A DNA stretch of 64,000 nt from Blastomyces gilchristii SLH14081 (GCF_000003855.2 NW_003101681.1:856539-920538), one strand, 5' to 3'. Positions 1-12,649 are shown, counted from the first letter of the stretch. Notes: generated by a model from the letters alone, not told the origin. Numbers and translations are program-made.

Positions 1-524
1 TAATTGTAGAAATTCTCTTCAAATGCTGTTCATATTCTTTCTTCTTAGATAGTTCACTTATTTGTAAGTTTATAAGAGATTCAAGCTTTTCTCTTCAGAG
101 AGATATCTTCTTATAATCAACTTTTTCAATATTTAAATAAGAAAATTGATTTTTAATCAGTGAGTATAGTCTGTATAGTTGAGAAGACATTTTCTTTGAA
201 GAATTATTTTCATTTTAATCAAGAAATCTATTTCAATTCAGTTCATTTTCAGAGTTAATTGATGAAAATAAAGAAGAGACTCTTTCTTCAATTATATAAT
301 TTGAGCTCATCTTTATAACTCTCAGAGTATAGTTCATACAGGTCTTTTCAAATCTAATAGCAGAAGAAGAAATTGAAGCTTCAATTTCCATTACTTTAAT
401 AGAAGATGATTTTAATACTCTCAGAATTCTTCTCAAAGCTCTGTTTTACAGACTTTGAAAGAGTTCAGTGAAATTCTCTTGATTATTTTGTCAAACTTGA
501 ACTTCATAATCAGCTACTGAGGTA
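1..524 (-). pseudogene. LINE ORF2 relic, region after the reverse transcriptase
   Basis: This is the C-terminal continuation of the LINE reverse transcriptase polyprotein. The open piece at 233-436 begins MRRILRVLKSSSIKVMEIEA, which resembles the conserved segment after the RT thumb in fungal Tad-like elements (a basic ALRKILG-type start followed by a Leu/Glu-rich stretch). Upstream of it, at 437-524, the minus strand reads VADYEVQV then a stop (TGA, expected Trp) then QNNQENF, continuing the frame of the half beyond the 5.8-kb insertion. Any RNase H domain would lie left of the window. It is non-functional. Confidence 0.75.
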
Positions 525-3500
525 ATACAGACTAGACTGACCGGCGGGATCATGAATTTCATATTTAGTCTCATTTAGTCTGATCTTATACATTTCTTGA
601 CGTGAGTTTCACCAGAATCAAGCATTAAAAAAATCTGAAAATGAATCATTTCTGAGAGAAATAGCATGAAAAATGACCAGATTTAATACAAGAACAGTGA
701 AATGAGAGTAATTTCTCAGAATAAACTGTGAAAGATGATCATTCTTTCAGAATCAGAATAAGACTGAGACTGAAGATCAAATTCAGTCTCATTCAGTTCA
801 TTCAGTGATTACTTATATAATCAGAATTTGATAACAATTATTGATAATACTCATGAAATAACTAAATACATTCTTGTATAAGTTTATTCTTCACTTTCTC
901 ATGAAAACTACACTTCTCTGATATACTGTGATCAGAGGTATTAAACTGTCTGATAATTTCATGTTTTATAATCATGAGTTTCTTGATTGTTTCACCTTGT
1001 AATTGTTCTCAGTAATAGTGATAAATATCTCAGCTTGAGTTGAACTTTTACTTCATTCTTATCTCTGCTAATAAAATTGTCAGAATATTATATATTATCA
1101 GTGTAACAGTTGAATATATACTCTCAACAATTTTTCATAACTCTAGAATTGATTTAATGTGTAAATTTATTGAATTATCTTGAAGATAGCAGTCAAATTC
1201 AGTTTTACAAGTATATAGTTTTGTCTGATTTTTAATTGCAATCAATGTATACAAGTTCTATTTCAAAGTTAGTATTATAGTTCTATATAATATGAAGTAT
1301 TATCAAAGATTGTTACTTACTAGAGAATTGTATTTCACTGTCTTTATATCTCTAATATCTGCTCATTTAAATCTCTGATAGTTAATATTATAGTAGTCTC
1401 AGACTAATTTAATATATAAGTCTCATTTCTTCTCTATTCAATCTTAAGAAGTGTAGATATTAACTTAATAGAAGAAATCTAGTAGAGCTGCTATAGTATA
1501 GTACTCTGTAAAAGATTGTTCAGTTTTGCTGTAATAATATATCAGTTTATTTCTTACAGTAATAATAGCCTGCATTATAGTATTATCTCAGACTGAATTT
1601 CTTTTTAATTAATTCAACTGCTTCTCAAGATGAGTAAATAAACTATTATATACTTATCAGACTGACTGCAGTATTGATATATAAGTGGTTAAGACTGTCT
1701 TCATTGTCTTATAAAACTGAAACAGTAAATTAATCACATATTGTAACTGAGTTCACTTTATATCAGAAAGTTTCAATGTCTGAATCTTTTTCTAATCAGA
1801 GTGTTACACTCAATAATCAATTATCTGATATAATTAAAAAGTCTGAACAGTTATTTTATATATTGAACTTTATCATGTTCTAACATTCTGTATTATATTC
1901 AGTGATATGACTGATTTATTTATTTATTAAATATCATGAAATTGTTATTATTATTTAAAGAAGATATAAATTATATTAGCAATGTTTTAAATCTATGATA
2001 TTTAAATTATTAATCAATCTATTTAAAATTAACAGTAGCATTATCAAAAAGTGTTATTAAAAAATATTATCTTTTACAAAGTGAATGTAAAAGTTACTTA
2101 AGTAATCACTTTCATCTCATTCTCATCTCAAGAATCAGTTATCTTATTATTTATTATCTCAATATTAAGATTCTTTATCAGTGTTTATATCACAAGTTGA
2201 ATTATATAAGCAATGCAGAGAATATGACCTTGTTTATTATTTCAGAAATACAAAGTCAATTTTTACTTCAAGCTCTTTATTATAGTGTAGTTATTTATAG
2301 TATTATCAGTTATAATTATAAGAAGACTGAGACTAATATCTTAATAGTTGTTTTTAATCACTGTCATTAATACCTCTGCTATATAATTCTCAGTATAACT
2401 ACTGATTAATGATTTAAATTCAATTAATATCTTTTAATAAGTTCAGTTCTCATCAATGTAACAATATATAACTCTTATAAATGCAAGATTGTTTGTACTA
2501 GTTCATGCATTTACTGTGAGAGACACTCTTCAATAATTCTTCAACTCTGATTCTAGATATTGTATATTAACTTTGTAGTGTATCTTAAGATTGAACTGAA
2601 GACATAATCAATGTGAAATATAAAGATTTAAATTAAGTATTTAAAGAAGTGTTCAGAATTCAGAGTTTTCAATTAATTGAAGAGAAAGATTCAGAGATAT
2701 ACATATATAAAGTAATTATTTACAGAAGTTATCAGATGAGAGTTGTGAAATCAGAGTACTGATATACAATCATTTTCACATAATTTTCTTTAAATTAGAC
2801 AGTTAGTATTATCAAAAATCATTATTTAATAAAGTAACTTATCAGCTCAGTAGTAATTTTCTGATTATTTTTCTTTTATTATCTGTATTCTGATAACTTC
2901 AGATATCAGAAAATTTCATTAGAGTTATAATCAGTTCATGATAAATGATTCTGAATGAAGTTACAGTAATTATAGTAGAGAGATGACTCTTTAGTAATCT
3001 ATAATACAATCTGTTAATAATTATTTTATAGTTCATCTCAATGTTTGTATTGAGTTTTTCATAAATTTCATAACCTGAAATCAGATGTGAAGAATGAAGT
3101 GATTATTTATCATGATTGAAAGAGAGTATTCTGTGTTAAATTGTAAATAACATAGACTTTGTAATTCACAGTGATTTCTTAAAGAGTTTATAAATCTTCA
3201 ATAGAAGTTAAAGAAGTGAAAGAAGTGAATTCAGAAGATATAATAAAGATTTAAAAAAGATAATAATTTATTTTTAATAAGAATAATAACTGATCACTGA
3301 TATATATAAGAAGAATTATTATAAGAGAAAATAATCTTCTTTCTTAACTTAGTTATAATTTTAGTACAAACTCAGATTGAATATCATCAATGTATAAAAG
3401 TAAATAAATAATCTTGATTAATCTCTGTTATATTTCTTAAAATATATTAATATTGTGAAAGAGAGTGTTATCAAATTACATTATCAGATAATATTATTAA

Positions 3501-4585
3501 AAATATATTAATATTGTAAATATTAATGTTGAAAAAATGTTGATACTTATACATTATAGTGATTTGTGAATTATGATAGTTAAATATATATATATATATT
3601 ATTTCTGACATTGATTATAACTTGTACAATAATTTTTGAAAACTTAAAATTAATTTTAATTATTAATAATTATGAAATTATAACTAACTAATATAAAAAG
3701 AAAAAAACTTTTTCTACTTATTATCTTTCTTCTCTTTCTCATTCTTCTTATCATTCTTCACAATTTACTTCTTATTCTCATTCTTCTTCTTCTTCTTATG
3801 TGAGATAATAATCATCTTAAAATCTCTCTCTGCTGTCTTCTCAGAAAAGAGTTCTCACTACTCTCTCTCAGACAGGTCAATCTATGTCTTAAAATTCTGC
3901 ATTTTCAGTCTGCTGTCTCAGGTTTCACTTTAGTAGTAAGCAGATTAACATGCTCAGAGAGTAGAGCTGTCTTCTTAATATTCTGAATTATAAAGCACAT
4001 TCAAGATCTGAACAAGGTCTCAATTCTCTTCTCTGTCAGCTTCTGCTAATTAATTAGAGAACAGAAGTATTATCAAAAATCATTATCTTTTAATAAATAA
4101 AAAACTTATTAGTTTTGACTTCTTTATCTCTTACTTCAACACTCTCTCAATCTTCTTCTATTATTACTTATTTATAGTAATACTCTTCTTCTCTCTCTCT
4201 CTCTTCATCTTAATCTTAAATTATTCTCAGAACTTCTTCTGATCTTATCACTGCTGTATAAGACTCTTCACTATCTTCTTTTTCAATCTCTCACAGATAG
4301 CATTATCTGTATTATTTCTATACTTAGTTTAGTCTAAATCTATCAGAAGTGTTACTTAAAATCATTATTATTCTACTTTCTTACAGAGTCTCTTCAAGGC
4401 ATTATCACATGTCTTACAATCTATCTTCTTTTACTTAAACATCTTCTTCTTCTCTCTCTTCAATCTGTAATAATACTCATGTGTCTTGATGATTTGCAGA
4501 ATCACAGAATATTTAAAGAGAGATAACATAATTAATTTCAGTAAGTATTGAAGAGAGATGAAGATAGAAGACATAATCAGAAATG

Positions 4586-4586
<1 letters not shown>

Positions 4587-4646
<60 letters not shown>

Positions 4647-4722
4647 GATAATAATAATAATAATAGTGATGATAATAATAATGATGATAATAATAATGAT
4701 AATAATAATAATAATAATAATG
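4587..4722. repeat. (TAA/TGA)n microsatellite
   Basis: A run of about 135 bp made of ATA/ATG trinucleotides inside the 5.8-kb hAT-like element. The open frames on both strands here (poly-Ile/Met one way, Tyr/His the other) are artefacts of the repeat. Confidence 0.95.
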
Positions 4723-5824
4723 AAAGAGAGAGTGCATTGAAATATATTACTAACTTATTAAATATAAAGAGACTTAAAGAAAATATTAACAGCTTTCAGA
4801 GATATACAGAAACAGCTATAGTATTACATAGTAATATTATCTTTATTCAATATATACACTGTTGATATTCTTTATATACAGTTATTATATAATCTATATC
4901 AGAGATACATGCAGAAAACAGATCTTTATTATTAGAGAGAATAATTGCAGTGATTCTCTGTTTTTATATTATAAAGATAAGTTATTCTCATTTCTTTCTT
5001 CTCTGTTTTCTCTTCTTTGTCAACTCATCACTAAGTTCAAGCTGGTATGAAAACTATTAAAACACTCTTAGAAACTCTTAAATTAAAGAGTATAGACTAA
5101 TCAAATTTTAAATATAGAAGAATCAAATTATATTCACTATTACTAATTATTCATTCTCTCTTAATAAAACAACAGTTGTGTCTTTCTCTCTCTCTTTTAA
5201 ATGAAACATAGTCTGTGAAAAGTGAGTACTATATCAGATTATAATGATCAACATGATCTCAGCACACAGAGCTGTATACACACAGTATGTACTGAACTGA
5301 GAGACTGTATAAGTTGCAAATTAGCAGCAGTATCTCAGAGAGAGTCATATAGTATGAAAAAGCTGTAACTCTCAGTTACATACATAGAGAGTGAATTGTT
5401 ATAGTAAGTGTATGTGTATTGTATAAAAGTAATAATTTTTGATAATACTCAGTTTCTGATATTATGAAAATAGAGTCTCTCTGTGAGATTGATTTTTATC
5501 AGAAGTTGAGAAATCTTATATTTCTCAAGATCATCTTTACACATCTTATTCATGAAATTAATGAGAAAAATCATTGATTTCAGTATTCTGTTCTTGATAT
5601 TATTCAAGTGACAGCAGAGTTCACTCTGACTACACTTTTTAAGTGTACATTTTCTAAATATTCACATTTATACAGATATATACTGATTATTTATTAGATG
5701 ATATTAAGATAATAACTCATTGCAGCTATGTTACTCTCACTGTGAGAAATACACAGTTGATAATAAATATTATGAAGACTCTGAGAAGTAAGTATTTTAA
5801 GAATGCTGCAGCTCTGTGATCTTA

Positions 5825-5953
5825 ATTTTTTTTTATTTTTATTTTTTATTTTTTTCTTTTTCTTTTCTTTTCTTTTCTTTTTTTTCATTGTGATTTTTTC
5901 TTGTTTTTGTTTTATTTTTTGTTTTTTGTTTTTTTTTTATATTTTATATTTTT
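5825..5953. repeat. T-rich low-complexity tract
   Basis: A block of T runs broken by single A, C or G bases (TTTTATTTTT and TTTTCTTTTC patterns). It lies within the hAT-like element and holds no recognisable gene. Confidence 0.9.
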
Positions 5954-6334
5954 TTCATAATTAAAATTATATGAATTATGATTTGTGTTCAGAAAAGTAA
6001 TAATATTTAATAATACTTTCTATTGAATTTTCAACAAATAAGTACTATGTTATGATATTATGTAAGTAAGAAGTGATTCATAGTCTTATTTAATATCATT
6101 CTCAATAATGAGATCAGAATGAAAATATGACTAAGAATTCAAATATATTCTTTATTCAGAACTAGATTTTTATTTGAAAAGTAAATCTGAAATCTTTAAT
6201 ATTTGAAATAACATGATTTGAAATCAATGTGATGAACACAAATCATGATCAGAAGTAATGCTTTTAGACAATATAATAACAGTAAAGTTTGATTCTGGTC
6301 TCAGACACGGTCACACGGTCAGTCTAATACAGAC

Positions 6335-8799
6335 TATATATAACTGTCTTATAGCCTGGAAGAATAGATCTCTCTCTGTATTTAATAGTCTGATTATATT
6401 ATTCAATAGTCTTTCTGCCTTGACAGTTCTTTGTTGAATGTGATATTTAAAATTCAACTTGAAGTTTAATCATACTTCTAATCATTTGACATTTACACTG
6501 AGTTTAATCTCTCTATTTAAAAGAGTTAGAGATAGTTCTTTCTCATTGAATTTAAAAAAGAAATAAATTAACTCAGTTTTATTTATATTAAATTGAATTT
6601 GATTAATATCTGCTCTAACAAAGATTTTCTTTACAGCTTTTTCAATCACTTTCAAATTCTCTTTGATAGTTTTTAAGCTGTAGACTAGATTAATATTATT
6701 CATATAACTTAGAGATTGCACTATTCTCATATTTCTATTTTTGAATAGATATGCAGTGTATATTGTAAATAAAATGAGTCAGATTGAAGATTCTTACAGT
6801 ACTTCTATTTTTATCTCAGTCTTGTTTTATTTCATTTTATTAAAGAAAAGTTGTATGATTCTTTTAGACATAAAACAGTTAACTCATTTTATTAGAGAAA
6901 GTGACAGTTTTAATGTCTTCAAAGTCTGAATTAACTTTGACTTTGAAACATAATTGAATACTTCTTTTATATCAATAAAAACTGCAGTTGAGATCAGATC
7001 TTCATACTTTACTATTTGAATATCATGAACAACTCAGAGAACAGTGTTAATTACAGAACATTGTTTTCTATCTCTCATTTATTCACTGAATAAAATAGAA
7101 TTACTAATAGAGCTTATAAAAGATAGTTAAGTAGCTATTATCTTTTCTAAAATCTTTTCTAGACAGTTCAATAGAGATATTACTCTATATGACTTAGAAA
7201 TTGAAGTTTTTCTATTAGGTTTTATAAGAATCACTTCAGTGGCTTCTCTCCAGCATTCAGAATGATATTCATTTTTCAAGAGATTGAAAAAGAGCTTAAA
7301 ATATTCATTCTTTAAGTAGAAATATATGTTTTGAATAATTAAGTGATTGATTGAATCAGGCTCTGTAGCAGTTTTAATTGAACTTAAGAATATTACTGAC
7401 TCTAGTTCATCATATGTAAGCTCAGATCATTCCCAGTTATTTTCATCAATATATTCATAAAATGACATATTCTTCTCTTCTAAATATGATGAGTTTTGAA
7501 AGAGAATTCTCATAAAAGCTTGACACTTTTTCTCAAAAGAGTTTGCTGTATATGATTCATTCTGAAATTCATATTCTAAGATTGAAAGCTTTGCTACACT
7601 TCTTTTTTTAGTATAGTTAAAGGCTTTAAAAACTTCTTTTTCTTATACTTCTTTAAGAAATTTGTTTCAGTAATCTGTTTCGACTCTTTTAATATCTGAA
7701 AAATATTCATTTTGAATAGCTTTGAATACTTCATCAGATATTAAGTTATTCTTTCAGTCTCTCTTAGCAGTAGCTAATTACTTTCTTTTAGAAGTGATAT
7801 TCTCATTTCATCAAGATTTGAAATACTCAGAAGACTTTTTCTTTGAAATATTTTCTTCAATACTTGTTAGAGAAATAGATGTAATCAGCTTTACTCTATT
7901 CTCAAGCATTTTATTTAAGATATCTTGACTTTAATTTCAATAGAGCTCACTTTGCTTTTCAGATTTCAGCTGTTTTACTCTTTCTTCAACTGCTTTTCAA
8001 TCAGCTTTTTCAAAGTTATACTGATTAGAGAGAAGAGAATTTTCACTTCTTTGTTTTTTACTCAGTTCAATATTAAATTAAATGATCTCATGATCTGATT
8101 CTGAGGTTTTATTTGAATTAATAAATCAGTTTATAAGTCTTTTTTCAATTAGATTTTATGATAGAAAAGTTAGATCTATAATAGATTTCTTTTTCATGTC
8201 TTTTTTAAAGAATGTTTGTTGATCAGACTTGTTAACTAAAAATATTAAATGCTCAAAAGTTTATTTAATTAGTTTGTCTGCTCTTACTGCTCTTATGCAT
8301 TCTGAGTTTTATTAGAGATAATATGCATTGAAGTCTTCTACAATTATAGAGTTTTTCAAGAGAGTTATATTCAAAAATTCTCTGTTAATTGTTCAGATAT
8401 TATTGTTTTCTTTCAATGACTTTTTATTATAAATATTTATGAGTTGAATAGTATTAAACTCATTCTCTTTATCTATAATATCACCCACTAGAATATCAGA
8501 GTCAGATATGATATTAAATCTCAGATTAAATTGATATCTTGATCTTTTTCTTTCATAGATCACTACTCTTGATTTTATCTCAGATTTTTCAGAAAGAAAG
8601 CAGTAATAGCTTGAGTGAGAGATAATGTACTTTTACTCAGTATCAAAGTTTGATTCTTGAAGAAGTACAAAGTCAACTTTTTATTCAAATGCAATCTGAA
8701 GACAAGAATAAATGCAGTTTGAGTTTCTATTCACATTGTTTTGAATAAATGTAATTTTTAAAGTATTTTTAAACTTTTTTTGTTGTTTTTGTTGTACAT
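6335..8799 (-). pseudogene. LINE ORF2 relic: endonuclease and reverse transcriptase
   Basis: On the minus strand the region opens at an ATG near 8,799. About 20 codons later comes a stretch resembling an endonuclease/exonuclease/phosphatase N-terminus (QNNVNRNSN, then VDFVLLQES near 8,660). Further on lies a reverse transcriptase. Its active-site box, expected as YVDD, reads YMNN at about 6,700, followed by a segment ending in SKTEL-like text (NKTELIYF), as in fungal LINE RTs. The Asp-to-Asn changes and numerous stops show loss of function. The segment ends at the target duplication of the 5.8-kb insert and continues at 524. The region 7,000-8,600 gives patchy coding similarity only. Confidence 0.8.
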
Positions 8800-8889
8800 T
8801 TATACTAAAAGAGAGTGAAGATAGAGTAGAATCTAATCACTATCATCAGATAGTAGATTATAACTATTTTAAAAAGCAGGAATCTTAAC

Positions 8890-9394
8890 TAGACTGACTG
8901 TGTGACGGTGTCTGAGATCAGAATCAGATTTTTTGATAGTTTCATTATCAATTCAACCGATTTCATTACACGGTTTTAACATTAGATAGTAGTTTCATAC
9001 TGTCTCAGTGAAACTTGCTGTCTACTCTTATTACATTTTTCAAATGAGATCATGATTTTCACTTCTCAATTTAAATTATTTTTATTGCTTTAAATGACTT
9101 TAAATCTCATTTGAGTGTTATCAAAAAGCATTACTTTTTAAAAAAATTAAAATAGTCTAAAAAAAACCTTAAAATGTCTAAAAATAGTAACTTTATGTCA
9201 AGAGTGAGACTAAATGAGATCAAATAAGATCACTTTCTCATTTTTTTCAAGTAATAGTTTCATTTTAAGATCTCATATATAGTTACTTTGCATGTTTTTT
9301 AATGACTAGTCTCAGTGAGATTCACGCCAAGAAATGTATGAGATCAGATTAAATGAGATCAAATGTGAAATTCATAGTCTCAGCGGCCAGTCTA
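8890..9394 (-). mobile_element. hAT-like MITE, inverted copy
   Basis: A 505-bp non-autonomous element, in the reverse orientation to the copies at 53,152 and 59,264. It starts TAGACTGACTG and ends CGGCCAGTCTA. It is flanked by ATCTTAAC (8882-8889) and ATCTCAAC (9395-9402), an 8-bp duplication with one C-to-T difference. There is no coding capacity. It lies at the ORF1/ORF2 boundary of the LINE. Confidence 0.85.
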
Positions 9395-9402
9395 ATCTCA
9401 AC

Positions 9403-10966
9403 TGCTTGCATTCTATCTAGTTTATTATCAGAGTTATTTCTCAATTCTCTAATCTTAACAGATGTTTGAGAATTCAAATTCTGTTTACATTTAGCTGAAG
9501 AATTGAAGTTTAAAGATTTAGATAGTTGAGAGTTTCTTCTTTTTGAGTTTGCAGTTGTAGATTTACTGACTTGACTTTTCTCTTCAGTTTTAGATTTACT
9601 TTGAGCTTCATCTTTTCTTCAGTTCTTCTGAGTTTCTTGAAGTAAATACACATTCTTTTGAGCTAGATGCATGTTTTTCTTTGCAATTGAAGCATTTAAG
9701 CAGAGTATATTGACATATTTCATCTCTTTTTAAGCATATTTCATATTTATGCTCACTAGTTTTATAATCTCTAGCACAGAATGTGCATTTTAAGTCTCTG
9801 AAATAAGATATTATAAAGTGTTCATATCTTTGACAGTTTGAACACTGTGTTTAAGCTTTGAGATTCATTCTTGAGTCTTTGTATTCATAAACTCTCATTT
9901 TCAAATCTGCTACTCTTACTTCAGAGATTCTTGATTATTTAAGTATCTTTATATATATTAAAACAGAGGCATTTCTTCTGCTTTATCTGAACTTAATTGA
10001 ATTAAGTCATACAGACTCTTTTCTCAGTTGAATAGAGTTGTATTCTTCTATTTCATTTTTGAGAAGTAGCATTTCTTCCTCACAGTCAAAAATTTCAACT
10101 GAAATATTATAAAGAATGAATTTATCTCACTTTTCATCTCTCTCAGATAGAATTGTTGTATTCAGTAGAGATTTTATTACTGATTTTCAGAGATTCTCAT
10201 TCTGAATAAGAAATTCTGCACTGAATTCAGATATTATAGTCAAAATAGTGAAATTTTCATAGAAAGATAACTCAATTGAAGCTATAACTGATTTTTGAAC
10301 TTCAATATCAGTTATTAACTAAGAAAAGAACTGCTAGTTAATTTCATTTCTAATTCTAAAAATAAGATTTGAGTTTAGCTTGTTTCTTTACAAGATCTTC
10401 TAATTTAAGACTTTAAGAATAAGTCTTCTATTTCTGAAGATTTGAAAGTTTTTCTCTTTTTACATTTTTTTCTCTTCTTTTCTATGAATAGAGATCTGAG
10501 TAATATTCTTCTCAGTTTTCTCACAATTTTGAGCAGGTTTTGAGATAGCAGATTTAGAGATAGCAGGTTTGAAGACAGCAGATTCTGCTGCTTGAGCATA
10601 TGTTTTCTTCTGATTTAAAGAAGAAGAAGAAGATGAAGTAGAAAAGAAGAAAGAGCAAACTGAAGAGTCAGTGATTGTATTAGAAATTTTCAAAGTTTTT
10701 TGAACTGTGTTTGAAATTCCAAGTTTGAACTTGATCACTTTCTGTAGTTGTCTAGTCTGAGCATGAAGAATTAACAGAACTTCTTCATTCATCTCACTCA
10801 GACACTGCTTTTCAAGAATTTTACTTGCTTTTTCAAGTTTCTGTATTTCAAGAACTTGTTATTTCTCTATTTCTTCTTTCTTTCTTCTCTTCAGAATTTC
10901 AATCTCAGGAATAGCATCTGAGAAAGCATTCTTTTCCACATCAACTGAGTGTACTTTCAAACTCAT
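9403..10966 (-). pseudogene. LINE ORF1 relic (Gag-like, CCHC knuckles)
   Basis: This is the first ORF of the LINE on the minus strand, starting at an ATG at 10,966 (MSLKVHSVDVEKN). The best open stretch, 10,460-10,792, contains YAQAAES, a common ORF1 motif in fungal LINEs. Downstream (about 9,650-9,900) the minus strand reads a Cys-rich block (CSNCQ, then CTFCARD, CLKRDEIC and CFNCKEKHASSSKEC), matching the multiple CCHC zinc knuckles of ORF1 nucleic-acid-binding proteins. Frames are broken by stops. Its likely former role was RNA binding and RNP assembly. Confidence 0.75.
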
Positions 10967-10977
10967 TATTCTTACTC

Positions 10978-11110
10978 AATGAAAAGTTGGTCAGACTAAT
11001 TCAATTGAGATATTTAAACTCTTTTGAATTGAAAAGTTGATCAGACTGTTTCAATTAAGAGGTTTCTAAGTCTGTTTTCAATTGAAAAGTTAGTCAGACT
11101 ATTTCAAAAG
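10978..11110 (-). repeat. Three imperfect tandem repeats upstream of LINE ORF1
   Basis: The motif (T)GAAAAGTT(G/A)(G/A)TCAGACT followed by TTCAAT-like bases recurs three times at roughly 50-bp spacing, just 5' of ORF1 on the minus strand. The position suggests a repeated 5' UTR or promoter of the LINE (inference). Confidence 0.6.
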
Positions 11111-12004
11111 AAGAATAACAGACTTTTATGTATAAAATATCTGATTTTTTTTCACACTAGTTCAGTAACTAGGTTAGATTTTTAAAGAGAATCTAATAAA
11201 CTAAAATTGATTTTTAAGATAAATCAATAAAATCTTTACAATCTCTTTCTTGGAATACAGTGAGAAAAAGTATGATATCAATTGATAATAAATCAGATGA
11301 TATGACAGTTTTTGAGAGAAAAACTGACAAAAAATAAATCAATTTTTTGCAGAGAAATTGATTAAAACTATTCAATTTTATTCTAAATTATTCAATTCTT
11401 CTCACACAACAAGTATGCAACTCAAATCAGTTAATAAAGAGTGTAAAAAAGAATTAAGTATTAATGAAAGCTCTTCAGTCACTGAAAAAGTAATTCTTAC
11501 TTAAAAGAATATGAAATTATGATGAAAAATAACTCTGTTTTTAATTCTTTATAAGAATATTGTGTAAAACTCAGAGAAAAACATCTTACTTTTTCAAGAG
11601 AAGTAAAAAACTATTTCTAAGATCTTTTTTTTTTTGCATTAACTGCTGCAGAAGAATGAGATAGAAACTGCTAAGATATATACTACTATATACTCTCTAT
11701 CAAGACTTTCCCTCTTCAGAGTCTTGATATTATAGAGAATATAAGTCTGTTTCTATATAATAATGTAAATATTGCCAGCAGAATGTAGAGAAACTGGTTA
11801 TTTATATCTCAAAATAGAAGACTTTGTTAATGATTATATCAATATAGAGTTAATTCTCATATTCAATAGAAACCTAGTGTTGCTGTTCTCAATCCCTTGC
11901 AGAATCTATTGAATATTGAGATATTAAAACTAGATTTAATATATCTCACTGTGCAGGGATTAAAGGCTCAGTCAGACCTTGAGATATACTGATTTTATAG
12001 TTGT
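11111..12004. other. AT-rich DNA without recognisable gene
   Basis: Between the LINE leader and the GC-rich island I see no open frame and no family motif. Bases near 11,700-11,950 repeat short phrases such as TAGAGAATAT and ATTGAATATTGAG but give no clear element ends. Confidence 0.6.
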
Positions 12005-12310
12005 CATGTCTGCTGATTATGTATCAAGTACAGTTGCTGAGGTATCTTTTTGTACTTTTCTGTCAGGGATGGGCCAGATTGAGACAGGTGGTACGAGGGT
12101 GAGACTTGGCATTGATGTCTCAATACACTGAAGACAGACCGCAGAGGTTGCACTTCAGAAGTGGCTGTTGATTATGTGCTTGATATTATCGCCGAGGTAT
12201 CTTTTTGTATTTTTCTGCCGGGGATGGGCCAGATTAGGAAGGGCGGTACAAGGGTGAGACTTGGCGTTGGTGTTTTGGAACATCAAAGATGGACAGGGTT
12301 TTCACAGAGG
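12005..12310. repeat. Direct duplication, one copy mutated and one nearly clean
   Basis: About 110 bp starting near 12,007 (GCTGAGGTATCTTTTTGTAC) is repeated from about 12,164 (GCCGAGGTATCTTTTTGTAT), a period of roughly 156 bp. The first copy has lost CpG and CC where the second retains them: GTCAGGGATG against GCCGGGGATG. Confidence 0.8.
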
Positions 12311-12649
12311 TCGCTCCTCAGATATCTCCACAACTACAGATCGGGGATCTTCCAAAATCGAGGAGATTGGTGCATATGGCTAGGTCTCTTCACCTTACAA
12401 TTTGTATGGCAATTTGGCCCGGGGTTGTGGTGTGGTAGGGGAGAATGGGGGATAATCCCACACAGGAGTTTCGAACGACGTCTGGTTCACATTTGGCTGG
12501 ATAACTCCACCACCACACGGGGTATGCGGTCGGCGATGGGGTCAAAATGCTCGTATGATCGAGGGCTTTTCGATGGATCTATCGGCGGGTTCTTATTCGA
12601 AAAATCGAGCGAGTTCGTGGTGGAGCGGTTGAATCATTGTAGTAACTGA
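12161..12649 (+). other. GC-rich unmutated island with a 162-codon open frame
   Basis: This 490-bp block has normal base composition and many CpGs, in contrast to the depleted DNA on both sides. It is open on the plus strand for 162 codons, beginning MAVDYVLDIIAEVSF and ending ERLNHCSN. I recognise no domain. The product is rich in Trp, Gly and Arg and has no signal peptide or obvious fold. The frame may be chance in GC-rich DNA. It could be a late insertion, a fragment of a captured gene, or a sequence too short or unique to be mutated. Confidence 0.4.

Larger units (their letters stand above)
533..6326. mobile_element. 5.8-kb hAT-like DNA transposon (decayed) with 8-bp TSD
   Basis: The element begins TAGACTGACC and ends GGTCAGTCTA, a perfect 10-bp terminal inverted repeat. 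It is flanked by the 8-bp duplication ATACAGAC at 525-532 and 6327-6334. Eight-bp duplications are typical of hAT elements. Its first roughly 100 bp and last roughly 45 bp match the short MITEs elsewhere in the window, so it is probably a larger relative of them. The interior is AT-rich, and I cannot recognise a transposase. A pyrimidine-rich block at about 3,700-4,470 would read Lys/Glu-rich on the minus strand and includes a Cys-containing stretch near 4,400 that could be a zinc-finger relic. It is inserted in LINE ORF2. Confidence 0.8.
1..10966 (-). mobile_element. Tad/I-like LINE retrotransposon, RIP-degraded and interrupted twice
   Basis: A non-LTR retrotransposon read on the minus strand. 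ORF1 lies at 9,403-10,966. ORF2 (endonuclease plus reverse transcriptase) runs from about 8,799 to the left window edge. ORF2 is split by a 5.8-kb element at 533-6326, and a MITE at 8890-9394 sits near the end of ORF1. Joining the minus-strand text at 6,335 to that at 524, across one copy of the 8-bp target duplication, keeps the reading frame open through the join, so both halves belong to one LINE. Many stops, mostly TGA where Trp or Arg is expected, show it is dead. The 3' end lies outside the window. Assignment to the Tad/I group rests on remembered motif order, not on a search. Confidence 0.85.

Noticed and set aside
4513..4740. Poly-Tyr/His and poly-Ile/Met open frames
   Set aside because: Both are translations of a trinucleotide microsatellite.
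12161..12649. A genuine 162-codon protein gene
   Set aside because: No family match and no splice or start context. GC-rich DNA of this size can be open by chance, so it is listed only as an island.
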